A stretch of 64,000 nucleotides of DNA from Pseudovibrio sp. Tun.PSC04-5.I4 (GCF_900104145.1 NZ_FNLB01000006.1:1881001-1945000); one strand, 5' to 3'; counted from the stretch's first letter, positions 33,354 to 43,510 are shown. A program made the numbers and translations. Notes: generated by a model from the sequence alone, not told the origin.

Positions 33354-34376
33354 ATGAAACATGGTGGGGACATTTCAACCGCTATCGAAAGTTACGGTGG
33401 GAATGCTGGAGAGTGGCTGGATCTTTCAACCGGGATCAATCCAGTCCCCTACCCAGCTGCCCATCTTATCTCCCAGCAAGGCCTCATCAGTCTGCCAACA
33501 CAGCAGGCAGAGGCCGAGCTCTATAAGGCTGCAAGACGAGCCTACGGGATTCCTGAGGGTCTTGGAGTTGCGATTGCTCCCGGGACACAAGCAATAATCT
33601 CAGCCTTACCGCGTCTGCTGCAACCAGACACACCGATATCCATTGTCAGCCCCACCTACTCTTCTCACGAGGAAAGCTGGAGTGCGGCAGGTAACCCGGT
33701 AGAGATCATTTCCGCGCATGATTTGGAACAGCACCAATCACCGAACTGTTTGCTTGTGAACCCCAATAATCCAGATGGTGCGGTCCAAACACCCGAGCAG
33801 CTCCTCAAGCTTGCGACTACACAAAAAGAGCAAGGTGGCTATCTTATTGTCGATGAAGCATTCATGGATGTCATGCCGCAAAATTCAGTGGTTCCTCTCA
33901 TATCAGATGAGAACATTCTGGTGCTGCGCAGCTTCGGTAAGTTTTTTGGTTTGGCAGGTGTGCGTCTGGGCTTTCTCATTGGTCCCAAACAGATCACAGA
34001 CAAGCTGCAGCAAGTGTTTGGCAGTTGGGCTGTCTCCGGTCCCGCGCTGGACATTGGCACAGCCGCGCTACACGATCTGAACTGGCAGAATGATATGCGC
34101 AGCTTTCTGAGTAAAGAAATGCATATCTTTGCAGATCAGCTCAGAGCACAAAACCTTAGTATCCTCGGCAAAACGGATCTTTATATCCTCATCGAGCACC
34201 AAAACGCGCACCAGCTGCATGAGCTACTCGCACAGCAAAAAATCTGGACGCGTGTATTTGATTACAGCACCACATGGATGAGGTTAGGTCTCCCACCGCA
34301 CAAGAATGAACGCGATAAATTCATCAAAGCTCTCAAGAAAGCGCAGGAGCAGATGCAACACCATGCTCCTTTATGA
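33354..34376 (+). CDS. cobC: Threonine-phosphate decarboxylase-like aminotransferase (CobC/CobD)
   Basis: 340-aa PLP enzyme of the class I/II aminotransferase fold. The opening HGGDISTAIESYGG and LDLSTGINPVPYP are diagnostic of this cobalamin branch. NPNNPDG and the Lys-bearing SFGKFFGLAGVRLGF box (Schiff-base Lys) are present. It makes (R)-1-amino-2-propanol phosphate, which CbiB attaches to cobyric acid to form the nucleotide loop linker. It overlaps the cbiB gene start by 14 bp. Named cobC in the aerobic pathway (cobD in Salmonella). Confidence 0.9.
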   Translation: MKHGGDISTAIESYGGNAGEWLDLSTGINPVPYPAAHLISQQGLISLPTQQAEAELYKAARRAYGIPEGLGVAIAPGTQAIISALPRLLQPDTPISIVSPTYSSHEESWSAAGNPVEIISAHDLEQHQSPNCLLVNPNNPDGAVQTPEQLLKLATTQKEQGGYLIVDEAFMDVMPQNSVVPLISDENILVLRSFGKFFGLAGVRLGFLIGPKQITDKLQQVFGSWAVSGPALDIGTAALHDLNWQNDMRSFLSKEMHIFADQLRAQNLSILGKTDLYILIEHQNAHQLHELLAQQKIWTRVFDYSTTWMRLGLPPHKNERDKFIKALKKAQEQMQHHAPL

Positions 34377-35331
34377 ACATACGCTCTGGGTGCTTTTAGG
34401 CGCAATAATACTGGATGCACTGATTGGTGATCCAAACTGGCTTTGGAGATCTTTGCCTCACCCCGTATCGCTTATAGGGCGCGTTATCTCGGCACTGGAC
34501 AAAGGCGCGAACAAGCCTGCGTTCTCAGCTAAACGTCGGAAACAAAACGGCTTAGCTACGCTCCTGCTCTTGGTGTCCGTTGCACTTGCCATTGGCATGT
34601 TGCTGGAAGAAGCCTTTCGTGCTCTTGCATACGGCGAGATTGGTGTCGCAATTATTAGCATGACGCTCATTGCGCAAAAGAGCCTGTACCAGCACGTAGC
34701 AAGAGTACGAGACGCCCTCGCGCACGGCGGTTTGACTGAAGGCCGCAAAGCCGTTTCCATGATCGTCGGCCGTAATCCAGATTATCTGGATGAAGCCGGT
34801 GTCAGCAGAGCAGCTATTGAATCGTGCGCCGAGAACTTCTCAGACGGAGTTGTCGCACCAATCCTCTGGTTTGCCGTGCTCGGCCTTCCCGGCATCCTAA
34901 TGTACAAAGCCGTTAACACAGCGGACAGCATGATCGGCCACAAAAACGAGAAGTATGAAGCGTTTGGTTGGGCGTCAGCACGGTTTGATGATCTCATCAA
35001 CCTACCTGCCTCGCGCTTGTCTGGCCTGCTCATCTACGGTGCAAGCCTCATATTGCGGAAAGATGCCAAAGCCGCATTCTCAACCATGGTGAGAGAAGCT
35101 AAGGACCACCGCTCCCCCAATGCAGGTTGGCCAGAAGCCGCTGTCGCAGGCGCTTTAGGTGTGGCCCTTGCAGGACCCCGTCAATATGCGGAATACAAGG
35201 TAGAAGACCCTTTCATGAACCCGACGGGCCGAAAGGAAGCCACCGCACAGGATATCAACGGCACACTGAAACTCATGGCCGTTTCCTGCTGCATACTTGC
35301 AGGCGTAATCTTGGTCCTTGCCCTCCTATAA
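34363..35331 (+). CDS. cbiB: Adenosylcobinamide-phosphate synthase (CbiB/CobD)
   Basis: About 322 aa from the ATG at 34363; several membrane helices. The N-terminal ILDALIGDPNWLWRSLPHPVSLIGRVI stretch and the internal GRNPDYLDEAGVSRAAIESCAENFSDGVVAPI are signatures of CbiB. It joins cobyric acid to aminopropanol phosphate. It is coupled to cobC and converges tail-to-tail with cobQ, the stops overlapping by 6 bp. Named cobD in the Pseudomonas denitrificans scheme. Confidence 0.92.
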   Translation: MLLYEHTLWVLLGAIILDALIGDPNWLWRSLPHPVSLIGRVISALDKGANKPAFSAKRRKQNGLATLLLLVSVALAIGMLLEEAFRALAYGEIGVAIISMTLIAQKSLYQHVARVRDALAHGGLTEGRKAVSMIVGRNPDYLDEAGVSRAAIESCAENFSDGVVAPILWFAVLGLPGILMYKAVNTADSMIGHKNEKYEAFGWASARFDDLINLPASRLSGLLIYGASLILRKDAKAAFSTMVREAKDHRSPNAGWPEAAVAGALGVALAGPRQYAEYKVEDPFMNPTGRKEATAQDINGTLKLMAVSCCILAGVILVLALL

Positions 35332-36789
35332 GCTACGGATCTGCGCAATTTCCCAAAGCTTATCAAGGTCCATGTGCTCTTCAAGGTGATCTGCAAGAGC
35401 GTCTAACGCACCTTCAACGCGAGCCTCATAATTGAGTTTGGAAGCAACACCGAAGCCATTCAAAAACGCAGCGCGATAGGTATCTGATCCAAACAAACCA
35501 TGTAGATAACAACCAGAAACCAACCCACTTTCTGAGATGGCACCATCAACATGGCTCCCAAGGTCCAACAGTGGCCTTGCGCAATCAGGTCCCTGCGTGC
35601 GCCCTACATGGATCTCATAACCAGTTACATCTGTGTCCCGCAAAAGATCGCGACCCGTTTTCAAGGTGGTTTGCTTATCTGAATTCAGCTTTGTTTTCAC
35701 ATCCAGCAGGCCAAGACCTTCAACTTCTCCCGGCGCACCTTCAATCCCATCAGGATCAGAAATGACTTTGCCCAACATCTGATAGCCGCCACAAATACCA
35801 AGCACCTGACCGCCTCGACGAACATGCGCGTATAGGTCGATATCCCAGCCTTGCGCCCGGAAGAAAGCCAAATCAGCAATGGTGGATTTTGTGCCCGGCA
35901 ATAAAACCACGTCCGCATCGCCGGGTATAACTTCGCCGGGTAATACGAAGTCCAGCGTTACATTTTCTTCCATGCGCAACGGGTCAAGGTCATCAAAGTT
36001 GGCAATGCGGCTGATGACTGGCACCACAATTTTCACCGCGCCCTTGTGCTGACCCGCATCCAGATCAAGCGCATCTTCCGCAGGTAGATCAGTCGCGCGA
36101 TGAAACCACGGTATAACACCAAGACTTGGCCATTGTGTCCGCTCTTCAACGGCTTTCACACCGGATTCAAAAAGCAAAGGATCACCCCTGAACTTATTGA
36201 CAACAAAAGCTTTTATGCGCTTAGCCTCATCCTCCAGCAAAACATTATGTGTGCCAACCAAAGAGGCAATCACGCCGCCGCGATCAATATCCCCGCACAA
36301 AACCACGGGAATATCAGCCGCTTCCGCAAAACCCATGTTTGCGATGTCGCCAGACCGAAGATTAATCTCCGCAGGAGATCCGGCACCTTCTACAATGACC
36401 AGATCAGCCTTTGATTCAACCTGCGCAAAACTCTCCATAACATATTGAAGTAACGAATTTTTATGACGACCGAACTCCGACGCTTTCAAAGTCCCAAAGC
36501 GCTTACCCTGAACGATAATCTGGGAGCCACAGTCACTTTCCGGCTTCAGCAACACAGGGTTCATGTGCACACTAGTTGCAATTTTTGCACCGCGGGCCTG
36601 CAAAGCCTGCGCACGCCCAATCTCCCCGCCATCATCTGTGACAGCCGCATTGTTGGACATGTTCTGCGGCTTGAAGGGCTGCACGGATAATCCACGGCGC
36701 ACGAACGCACGCGCCAGTCCGGCAACCAGCACACTCTTGCCAACGTTGGATCCAGTGCCTTGAATCATGACGGCGGGTTTCTTGGTCAT
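35326..36789 (-). CDS. cobQ: Cobyric acid synthase
   Basis: 487 aa. The N-terminal ATPase part begins MIQGTGSNVGKSVLVAGLARAF (P-loop-like) and includes MNPVLLKPESD. The C-terminal glutamine amidotransferase domain has the nucleophile Cys in GICGGYQMLGK and the His of YLHGLFGSD. It amidates four carboxylates of adenosylcobyrinic acid diamide. It is last in the cobP-W-N-O-Q operon, 24 bp after cobO. No defects. Confidence 0.95.
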   Translation of the reverse strand: MTKKPAVMIQGTGSNVGKSVLVAGLARAFVRRGLSVQPFKPQNMSNNAAVTDDGGEIGRAQALQARGAKIATSVHMNPVLLKPESDCGSQIIVQGKRFGTLKASEFGRHKNSLLQYVMESFAQVESKADLVIVEGAGSPAEINLRSGDIANMGFAEAADIPVVLCGDIDRGGVIASLVGTHNVLLEDEAKRIKAFVVNKFRGDPLLFESGVKAVEERTQWPSLGVIPWFHRATDLPAEDALDLDAGQHKGAVKIVVPVISRIANFDDLDPLRMEENVTLDFVLPGEVIPGDADVVLLPGTKSTIADLAFFRAQGWDIDLYAHVRRGGQVLGICGGYQMLGKVISDPDGIEGAPGEVEGLGLLDVKTKLNSDKQTTLKTGRDLLRDTDVTGYEIHVGRTQGPDCARPLLDLGSHVDGAISESGLVSGCYLHGLFGSDTYRAAFLNGFGVASKLNYEARVEGALDALADHLEEHMDLDKLWEIAQIRSL

Positions 36790-36813
36790 TTTGATAATAT
36801 CTCGGAGTTGGGC

Positions 36814-37443
36814 TTAAAACTCGATGCCTTCTTGCGGCTTTACACCGGAGCGGAACGGATGCTTAATCTGGGTCATTTCGGTGACCAGATCCGCAATCTC
36901 AATCAACTCGTCCTTGGCATTGCGGCCAGTGATAACCACATGAACATCCTCAGGCTTCTCATCACGAAGGAATGCAACGATTTCATCAATCGGGATATAA
37001 TCGTACCGCAGTACAATATTCAGCTCATCCAGCAGCACAAGCTTATGCTCTCCGCAACAGATGAGCTCCTTTGCTGCATCCCAGGCGGCACGAGCGGCGG
37101 TAATATCGCGCTGACGATCCTGCGTTTCCCAGGTAAAGCCTTCACCCATGCGTTTGATGGTGACAAGATCGGAGAACCGATCCAGCGCCATGCGTTCGCC
37201 AGTTTCCAAGCGGCCTTTGACAAACTGAACAACAGCAACGCGATGACCATGACCCAAGCTGCGGAAGACCATACCAAAACCGGCAGTGGATTTGCCTTTT
37301 CCTTTGCCGGTGTGGACGATCAGCAAGCCCTTCTCGATGGTCTTGGTGGTCATGATTTTATCGCGAGCGGCTTTCTTCTTGCGCATCTTGTCAGCATGGC
37401 GCGCATCCAGTTCCGCTTCACTCATTTCAGTCTTGCTGGTCAT
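36814..37443 (-). CDS. cobO: Cob(I)yrinic acid a,c-diamide adenosyltransferase
   Basis: 209 aa of the CobO/BtuR/CobA type. The P-loop is HTGKGKGKSTAGFG, followed by GHRVAVVQFVKG and the LVLLDELNIVLRYDYI Walker B-like segment. It transfers the adenosyl group from ATP to Co(I) of the corrin. It is 9 bp downstream of cobN and shares its operon. The charged N-terminal 45 residues are slightly longer than in shorter homologues but normal for CobO. Confidence 0.95.
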   Translation of the reverse strand: MTSKTEMSEAELDARHADKMRKKKAARDKIMTTKTIEKGLLIVHTGKGKGKSTAGFGMVFRSLGHGHRVAVVQFVKGRLETGERMALDRFSDLVTIKRMGEGFTWETQDRQRDITAARAAWDAAKELICCGEHKLVLLDELNIVLRYDYIPIDEIVAFLRDEKPEDVHVVITGRNAKDELIEIADLVTEMTQIKHPFRSGVKPQEGIEF

Positions 37444-37452
37444 AATATCCCC

Positions 37453-40400
37453 TCACTCATGAAGCTCTGCCTGCAAAGCCATTAAGTCATCATAGGCGCT
37501 GTTTCGCTTCGGCGCCCACATATCTCGTTGAATTGCTTCCTGAAACCGCTCGATCATTTCGCGCAGGGCCGCAGGGTTCTTTGCCAAAATGAAATCTCGC
37601 ACATCTTCATCGTAAAGATATGCATCATAGAGCTGATCGAAATGATAGCTTTGAACAGCATTGGTTGTCGCCCCAAACGCGAACAGATAGTCCAGCGTGG
37701 CGGCCATCTCAAACGCGCCCTTGTACCCGTGGCGCATCACCCCAGCGATCCATTTGGGATTGGCAGCGCGGCCACGGACAACACGGCCTATCTCTTCCGA
37801 TAGGCTTCGGATGACAGGACGTTCAGGACGGGAATGATCATTGTGATAGACCTGAGGAGCTTCACCGCGCAGCGCTTCAACACTGGCAGCCAATCCGCCT
37901 TCAAACTGATAATAGTCATCAGAATCAAGGAGATCGTGCTCTCTGTTATCCTGATTGTGGACTACCGCGCTCACTTGCTTCAAACGGCCTGCAAGGTCCT
38001 CTTTTGCTCGGACCCCTTCAACGCCGCGGGCATAACTATACCCGCCCCACTCAAGGAAACTCTCTGCAAAATCAGAGCGTTCCGACCACAGCCGCTCATC
38101 TATCAACGTCTGCAAACCCGCTCCATAGGCTCCCGGTTTGGAACCGAAGATACGAGCGGACGCCCGTTGTTTGGCCTGTTTTTCGCTAACACCTTGAGAA
38201 ATCAAGGTTTCTCGCTCCACCTTATAACGAGCCGCAATCGGATTGGCCTCAATAGGCTCATCCAGTTCAGCAATAGCACACACAGCCGCGTCAAACAGGT
38301 GGATGAGCTGAGGGAATGCATCACGGAAAAACCCAGAGATACGGAGCGTCACATCAACACGCGGTCGTTGCAGGTCAGACAGGGGGATAACATCAAATCC
38401 TGTGACCCGACCAGAGGCCTTTTCCCAAACTGGGCGCGCACCAATTAAGGCCAGCGCCTGCGCAATATCATCACCACCGGTGCGCATATTGGCCGTGCCC
38501 CAACAACTCATCGCGATGGCATCCAGCCACTCGCCATGGTCCTCAAAGTGGCGCATAACCAACGCATTAGCGCTTTTTTCACCAAGCCGCCAAGCCACCT
38601 GTGTTGGCACACTGCGCACATCAATGGAATAAAAGTTGCGGCCCGTTGGCAATACATCAGGACGCCCACGCGACGGCGCACCAGAAGGCCCCGGAGGAAC
38701 AAACTTGCCGGCAAGCGCGGATAAAACGCCTTCTGTCTCACTGGCACCGGATTGATCTACCGCAGGCGCAATCTGCTCAATCAGCACAGCCAGCACGGCC
38801 TTGGTCGCAATAAACTCTTCACCAACAGTCACATCACCGGAAACGAACGCAAGCGCTAAAGCTTCCAGCCGCTCCACGGTATCCCCGCAACTGCGCCACG
38901 GAGCTGTGAGGATATCTTGCAAAATTGATGGGCGTTCACCCGTCCAATCCACTTCAAAAGCACAGTCCAGCGGGTCAAACTTATCCAGATTCAAATCCTG
39001 AACAATTGCACGTAACACACTGTTATCTTGAGCACTATTCCCGCGCGGCACCCGCAGCAACGCAACCAGTAACTCGCTGCGCTGCACACCTTGCGGGGAT
39101 ATCCCTAAAATATGCAGGCCATCGCGGATCTGAAGCTCTTTCAAATCACAGAGGTGCGCATCAAGTCGGGCCAGCTGCGTGTTCTCATCCATTTCGCGGG
39201 TCAGGCCGATATCCTTGTCCAGCCCGTCCCGCGCTGCCACGCTAAGTATCTCTTTGCCAAGCACTTTCAGGCGGCGAGGATCGACCCCACTGGCAATGTA
39301 ATATTCGTCCAGCAGCGCTTCCAATTCCACGGCAGAACCATGGCTTTCGGCGCGGGCAAGTGGCGGCGTCAAATGGTCAATAATTACAGATGACATGCGG
39401 CGCTTGGCTTGCGCGCCTTCCCCCGGATCATTGACGATAAACGGATAAATGTTTGGCACGGCTCCCAAAACGGCTTCAGGGTAGCATTCCTCAGAAAGCG
39501 CCAGAGCTTTACCGGGCAACCATTCCAGATTGCCGTGTTTGCCAAGGTGAACCAGCGCATCAGCGCCCCACTCCTCACGCAGCCACATGTACCATGCCAA
39601 ATAATGATGCGGAGGAACCAGTGCTGGATCGTGATAAGTTTCTTTAGGATCAATGTTGTAACCGCGTGCAGGTTGAATGCCAACACTCACATTACCAAAG
39701 ATTTGAATGGCAAGCTGAAAGGCATCCCCAACCACATGCGGGTCATCCTCCGGCTCGCCCCATCGTTCCCTAATTTCCCGCTGCACCTTGGCAGGAAGCC
39801 CAGAAAACAGCTGTTTATAGGCCTTCAGAGACAGGCTTTCCCCGCCTTGCCGTGCAGCGCGGTTGCGCAGATCATTGGTTGGGCCAGCCAGCAGCACATC
39901 AATCAGCTTTTCAGAGCTGGTAGGTGCGCCAGAAACGTCATAGCCTTCTGCGCCCATAGCTGAAAGCAATTCAACACACGAGGCGGGCGTATCCAAACCA
40001 ACACCGTTTGCAATGCGACCGTCCTTATTAGGATAGTTTGCAAGGATCAGGCCGATTTTGCGTTTTTTTGCGTTTTTATGTCGAAGCCGCGCCCAATTGC
40101 CTGCAAGTTTGGAAACAAACGCCACGCGGTCATATTTTGGTACAAACCGAACCAGCGTGCTCTGGGTCTTGTCGTCGTATCCGCCTTCCTCTTTGAAGGA
40201 GATCGCGCGGGTCAACAACCGGCCATCCAGCTCTGGCAAAACAACATGCATGGCAAGGTCACGAGCAGAAAGACCCTGATCGCTTTCACGCCAACCATCT
40301 TCCGAGGAGGATGACAATACGATTTGCAGAACACATGCACCCGGCGCATCCAGAATGGTACCAGAATGCGCCTGCCCCGCTTTGGAAAGCGCAAAGGCAG

Positions 40401-41196
40401 TTGCGTTCAAAACCACATCAGGAGCGCACTGTTCAAACAGGTCGGTGACAACGGCGGCGCATTCTACTTGCTTCAGGCTCGCCACATAAATTGGCAGCGG
40501 ATTTATTCCCTGCGCCTGCAACTCATGGCACAATGCAAACACTGGATCAGTCGCACCGCTTTGGTAAAGCGCACGGTAAAACACGATGGCCGCAACAGGA
40601 GCATCCGGGTTGACCCAACTGGCTTTCACATCCGCAAGGCTTGGCAGCGCATGGCCCTGTAACAACAAACCAACACGCGGCAGCGGCTTGGGTATCTCGG
40701 GCAGGCCCTCAGCAACGCCTGCAAGATGTGCAGCGTACTGCAAAGCACCGGAGAAGTTCTCCGGTCCACCCTCAATCAAATAGCGCCACAGGGTCTTAGC
40801 AGCCTCCACAGGAACGGTGGACCTCCCTACTAGCTCTGCGTCCCACTTGTCATCACCGGGCAACAGAACAAGCTTTACACCTTCAGCACGGGCAACTGCC
40901 TCCAACCGCTCAACACCGTACCGCCAATACTCAACACCGCCCAGCAACCGCACCACAACCAGCTTGGAAGCCTGCACGGTCTGCTCAACGTAAAGATCAA
41001 CCGAGTATGGATGCGACAGCGCCAGAAAACTGGCGAGACGAAGCGTGTAGTCCTCATGCAGTGCATGAGCAGACGCAAGACCAGCCAGTTCTGTATCAGC
41101 GGCAGAAAGGAACACCACATCCGCAGGCGTTTGCCCCAGATTGACGGCTTCCTCGCCTTCATCCAATCGGCGCGATTGTCCGACAAGTACATGCAT
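37453..41196 (-). CDS. cobN: Cobaltochelatase large subunit
   Basis: 1247 aa, the size of aerobic CobN. Recognisable segments include GKHGNLEWLPGKALALSEECYP in the central catalytic part, WMWLREEWGADALVHLGKHG just before it, VDVTLRISGFFRDAFPQLIHLFD, and WIAGVMRHGYKGAFEMAATLDYLFAFGATT in the C-terminus. With CobS and CobT (not in this window) it inserts cobalt into hydrogenobyrinic acid a,c-diamide using ATP. It follows cobW by 5 bp. Intact across 3.7 kb. Confidence 0.96.
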   Translation of the reverse strand: MHVLVGQSRRLDEGEEAVNLGQTPADVVFLSAADTELAGLASAHALHEDYTLRLASFLALSHPYSVDLYVEQTVQASKLVVVRLLGGVEYWRYGVERLEAVARAEGVKLVLLPGDDKWDAELVGRSTVPVEAAKTLWRYLIEGGPENFSGALQYAAHLAGVAEGLPEIPKPLPRVGLLLQGHALPSLADVKASWVNPDAPVAAIVFYRALYQSGATDPVFALCHELQAQGINPLPIYVASLKQVECAAVVTDLFEQCAPDVVLNATAFALSKAGQAHSGTILDAPGACVLQIVLSSSSEDGWRESDQGLSARDLAMHVVLPELDGRLLTRAISFKEEGGYDDKTQSTLVRFVPKYDRVAFVSKLAGNWARLRHKNAKKRKIGLILANYPNKDGRIANGVGLDTPASCVELLSAMGAEGYDVSGAPTSSEKLIDVLLAGPTNDLRNRAARQGGESLSLKAYKQLFSGLPAKVQREIRERWGEPEDDPHVVGDAFQLAIQIFGNVSVGIQPARGYNIDPKETYHDPALVPPHHYLAWYMWLREEWGADALVHLGKHGNLEWLPGKALALSEECYPEAVLGAVPNIYPFIVNDPGEGAQAKRRMSSVIIDHLTPPLARAESHGSAVELEALLDEYYIASGVDPRRLKVLGKEILSVAARDGLDKDIGLTREMDENTQLARLDAHLCDLKELQIRDGLHILGISPQGVQRSELLVALLRVPRGNSAQDNSVLRAIVQDLNLDKFDPLDCAFEVDWTGERPSILQDILTAPWRSCGDTVERLEALALAFVSGDVTVGEEFIATKAVLAVLIEQIAPAVDQSGASETEGVLSALAGKFVPPGPSGAPSRGRPDVLPTGRNFYSIDVRSVPTQVAWRLGEKSANALVMRHFEDHGEWLDAIAMSCWGTANMRTGGDDIAQALALIGARPVWEKASGRVTGFDVIPLSDLQRPRVDVTLRISGFFRDAFPQLIHLFDAAVCAIAELDEPIEANPIAARYKVERETLISQGVSEKQAKQRASARIFGSKPGAYGAGLQTLIDERLWSERSDFAESFLEWGGYSYARGVEGVRAKEDLAGRLKQVSAVVHNQDNREHDLLDSDDYYQFEGGLAASVEALRGEAPQVYHNDHSRPERPVIRSLSEEIGRVVRGRAANPKWIAGVMRHGYKGAFEMAATLDYLFAFGATTNAVQSYHFDQLYDAYLYDEDVRDFILAKNPAALREMIERFQEAIQRDMWAPKRNSAYDDLMALQAELHE

Positions 41197-41201
41197 ATGT
41201 T

Positions 41202-42275
41202 CTAAACCGTCTCAGTCACACCAAGCACCGCTTGTGCAGCGCCTTGGTCAAACCCGGCAAGGCCGATAACAACCAGCTTGCTGTGGCTTTCACTGCCAGT
41301 CGCAAACCAAGCTTCAACACGCGGGCCAACCGCCTGCACCAAAACAGGCGCACTCTTACCCTCAACAACAACACTGCCTTTGATGCGCAGGATACCGGAG
41401 ATTTTCATAGCCGCCTCAACTTGCAGTTTGGCCTCCTCTAGAGAGGCAAAACTGCGCACTGGCAAAACGATGCTCTCAAAATCATCATGTGAATGTTCAT
41501 GATGATGGTCGTGGTCGTGAGCATGTTGTGTTTCATGGTGGGCACTGCGCAAGGCCATATCGTCTTCTGCGCCGCAATCCCGGCCCAGCAGCACATCAAG
41601 CGCCAACTCACCGTGGGAGGCTGCAACAATCTCAACTCCGTCCCGCAAGCGCGCGCCTATGGAGGCTCTCACAGCAGCCAGTCCAGCCTCATCCAGAAGA
41701 TCAGCCTTGGAAAGCACAACAAGGTCAGCGCAGGTCAGCTGATCTGTAAACAGCTCTTCAATCGGGCTTTCATGGTCCAGCGCCTCATCAGCAGCGCGCT
41801 GTGCAGCAACAGCCTCTTCATCGGAGGCCACCTTGCCAACAGCAACCGCAGGCGCATCCACAACGGTGACAACGCTGTCTACGGTGACGCGTGGCTTAAC
41901 GGAGGGCCAGTTGAAAGCACGCACCAAGGGCTGAGGCAACGCAAGGCCGGATGTTTCAATCACAATCACGTCTGGTGCTGGCTTGCGTTCAAGCAGCATT
42001 TCCATAGTTGGCAAAAAATCATCGGCCACGGTGCAGCAAATGCAGCCATTTGCCAGCTCCACCACTTCATCAGCAGCACACTCAGGGTCCGCACAGCCAT
42101 TCACCAGTGAGCCATCAAAGCCCATTTCACCAAATTCGTTGACGATCAGCGCAATGCGCTTGTCTTTCGCCTTCATCAACAGGTTGCGGACCAGAGTGGT
42201 TTTACCAGCTCCAAGGAAACCCGTGATGATGACAGCAGGGATTTTCTTCGGCGCAGCTGTAAATTCAAAACTCAT
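41202..42275 (-). CDS. cobW: Cobalamin biosynthesis GTPase CobW
   Basis: 357 aa COG0523 G3E GTPase. The Walker A is GFLGAGKTT; the metal-binding CxCC-type motif is NGCICCTV; the guanine motif is LSKADLLDE. A His-rich run (HETQHAHDHDHHHEHSHDD) sits between the GTPase and C-terminal CobW_C domains and may hold metal ions. CobW is thought to deliver cobalt to the CobNST chelatase. It lies between cobP and cobN and overlaps cobP by 4 bp. Confidence 0.95.
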   Translation of the reverse strand: MSFEFTAAPKKIPAVIITGFLGAGKTTLVRNLLMKAKDKRIALIVNEFGEMGFDGSLVNGCADPECAADEVVELANGCICCTVADDFLPTMEMLLERKPAPDVIVIETSGLALPQPLVRAFNWPSVKPRVTVDSVVTVVDAPAVAVGKVASDEEAVAAQRAADEALDHESPIEELFTDQLTCADLVVLSKADLLDEAGLAAVRASIGARLRDGVEIVAASHGELALDVLLGRDCGAEDDMALRSAHHETQHAHDHDHHHEHSHDDFESIVLPVRSFASLEEAKLQVEAAMKISGILRIKGSVVVEGKSAPVLVQAVGPRVEAWFATGSESHSKLVVIGLAGFDQGAAQAVLGVTETV

Positions 42276-42808
42276 AGTTTAATCTCCGGGGATAAGGCAG
42301 GCTTCAACTGTAACGGCTGACCAGCAGCAACAAACACAACATAATGGCAAAGCTCGGCCATGCGCTGATTGAGGCGGCCAGCCTCATCACGAAACGCACG
42401 GGCCAGCGCATTTTCAGGCACAATGCCCATACCAACTTCATTGCCAACAAAAACAACAGGACAAGGCAGCTCCGCCAAAACACGCTCCAGCGCATTAAGC
42501 TCCACAGCCCAGTCTCGCTGCGCATGCATGAGGTTGGAGAGCCACAGCGTCAGGCAATCCACCAGGATCGCACGTTCACTCTGTGCGGCCTGTTCAAGTG
42601 CGTGCACAAGCTCCAGCGGCTCCTCATGGGTCTCCCACAAGGGTCCGCGTTGATCTTTGTGCGCCGCAATCCGCTGCTCCATTTCCCGGTCAAAGGCTTG
42701 ACCCGTAGCAATGTAGGTGGGCTTGCGTCCGCTTTGCACAATCAGCTTTTCCGCATATGCGCTCTTCCCGCTCCGAGCTCCGCCCGTAACAAGGGCATGG
42801 CAGATCAT
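42272..42808 (-). CDS. cobP: Adenosylcobinamide kinase/guanylyltransferase
   Basis: About 178 aa from ATG 42808, matching known CobP sizes. The P-loop is VTGGARSGKSAYAEKL; later WETHEEPLELVHALEQ and LVDCLTLWLSNLMH are family hallmarks, and VGNEVGMGIVPENALARAFRDEAGRLNQ is the C-terminal block. It phosphorylates adenosylcobinamide and transfers GMP. In-frame upstream ATGs at 42832 and 42877 cannot be ruled out, as none has a good ribosome-binding site. First gene of the riboswitch-controlled operon. Confidence 0.92.
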   Translation of the reverse strand: MICHALVTGGARSGKSAYAEKLIVQSGRKPTYIATGQAFDREMEQRIAAHKDQRGPLWETHEEPLELVHALEQAAQSERAILVDCLTLWLSNLMHAQRDWAVELNALERVLAELPCPVVFVGNEVGMGIVPENALARAFRDEAGRLNQRMAELCHYVVFVAAGQPLQLKPALSPEIKL

Positions 42809-42979
42809 CTCTCTGCCGCCGTGATGCACCATAAAAACTAGGCCGCCATCACACAAGCGAAAGCATAAGCTTTGCAAGGATTGGGAATAAGCATATCGTC
42901 TGCCCCGTTTAAGGGCAGGTATAGGTTCGTCATCAGCACCCTTCGCCGTCCACCCGACAGCCGTGTTATGTCAAAATCA

Positions 42980-43165
42980 ATCTCCAGCCGGTCTCCTGGC
43001 TCACGGTTCAATCAAACACAACCACCTTCCCAGCATCGATGCCAGTGGCTTAAGGTCATGGTCTCACCGCTTACAGTTGCGGGGGCAGCTGCGGCATACT
43101 CCAAATTTATGGAACCGCATTCCCGTTTCATCCTTCCCATAAAGCACCGCAAGGGCACCCAGGTA
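42980..43165 (-). ncRNA. Cobalamin riboswitch
   Basis: On the minus strand the hallmark segments occur in order: GGTGCCC near 43158, GGGAA-TGCGGTTC, CCCCCGCAACTGTAAGCGG, the B12 box AAGCCACTGGC (near 43040-43051), GGGAAGG, and the closing AGCCAGGAGACCGGCT (42986-43001). High adenosylcobalamin should fold it and reduce expression of cobP-cobW-cobN-cobO-cobQ. About 170 nt separate its end from the cobP ATG, and a small hairpin (CTGCCC/GGGCAG, 42897-42917) lies in that leader. Confidence 0.95.
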
Positions 43166-43435
43166 AAGATACTGAAGTGTTGCCGCTAAGTTTGCGGTGC
43201 CATGCCCCTTTCTGTCAATTGCCTTTGTGATAATTCCAACACCACCTGTTTCCCAGACCCTGAAATACCGTGGTTTTCTGGGTTTTCCAGCTAACCCTCT
43301 TGGATATCTCAATAAAAAACGCAGTAAACTGTCAACAAACTCTAGTTTCCCCAAAAAACAGGCTTGGCAAACCCGATATGCCTCTGTAAAAGCCTCTTCA
43401 CACAAACGGCGAGGATAACTCGCAAGGGTGATTAT

Positions 43436-43510
43436 TCCCCGGTAGCTCAGTGGTAGAGCAAGCGGCTGTTAACCGCTTGGTCGCTGGTTCGAGTCCGGCC
43501 CGGGGAGCCA
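43436..43510 (+). tRNA. tRNA-Asn (GTT), copy 1
   Basis: The 75-nt cloverleaf starts TCCCCGG and its acceptor closes with CCGGGGA, then GCCA. The D-arm GCTCAGTGGTAGAGC, the anticodon arm AGCGGCTGTTAACCGCT (anticodon GTT) and the T-arm CTGGTTCGAGTCCGG are all normal. CCA is encoded. Confidence 0.97.

Noticed and set aside
37834..38448. 204-codon plus-strand ORF opposite cobN
   Set aside because: Pure antisense of a well-conserved cobN region; codon pattern follows cobN.
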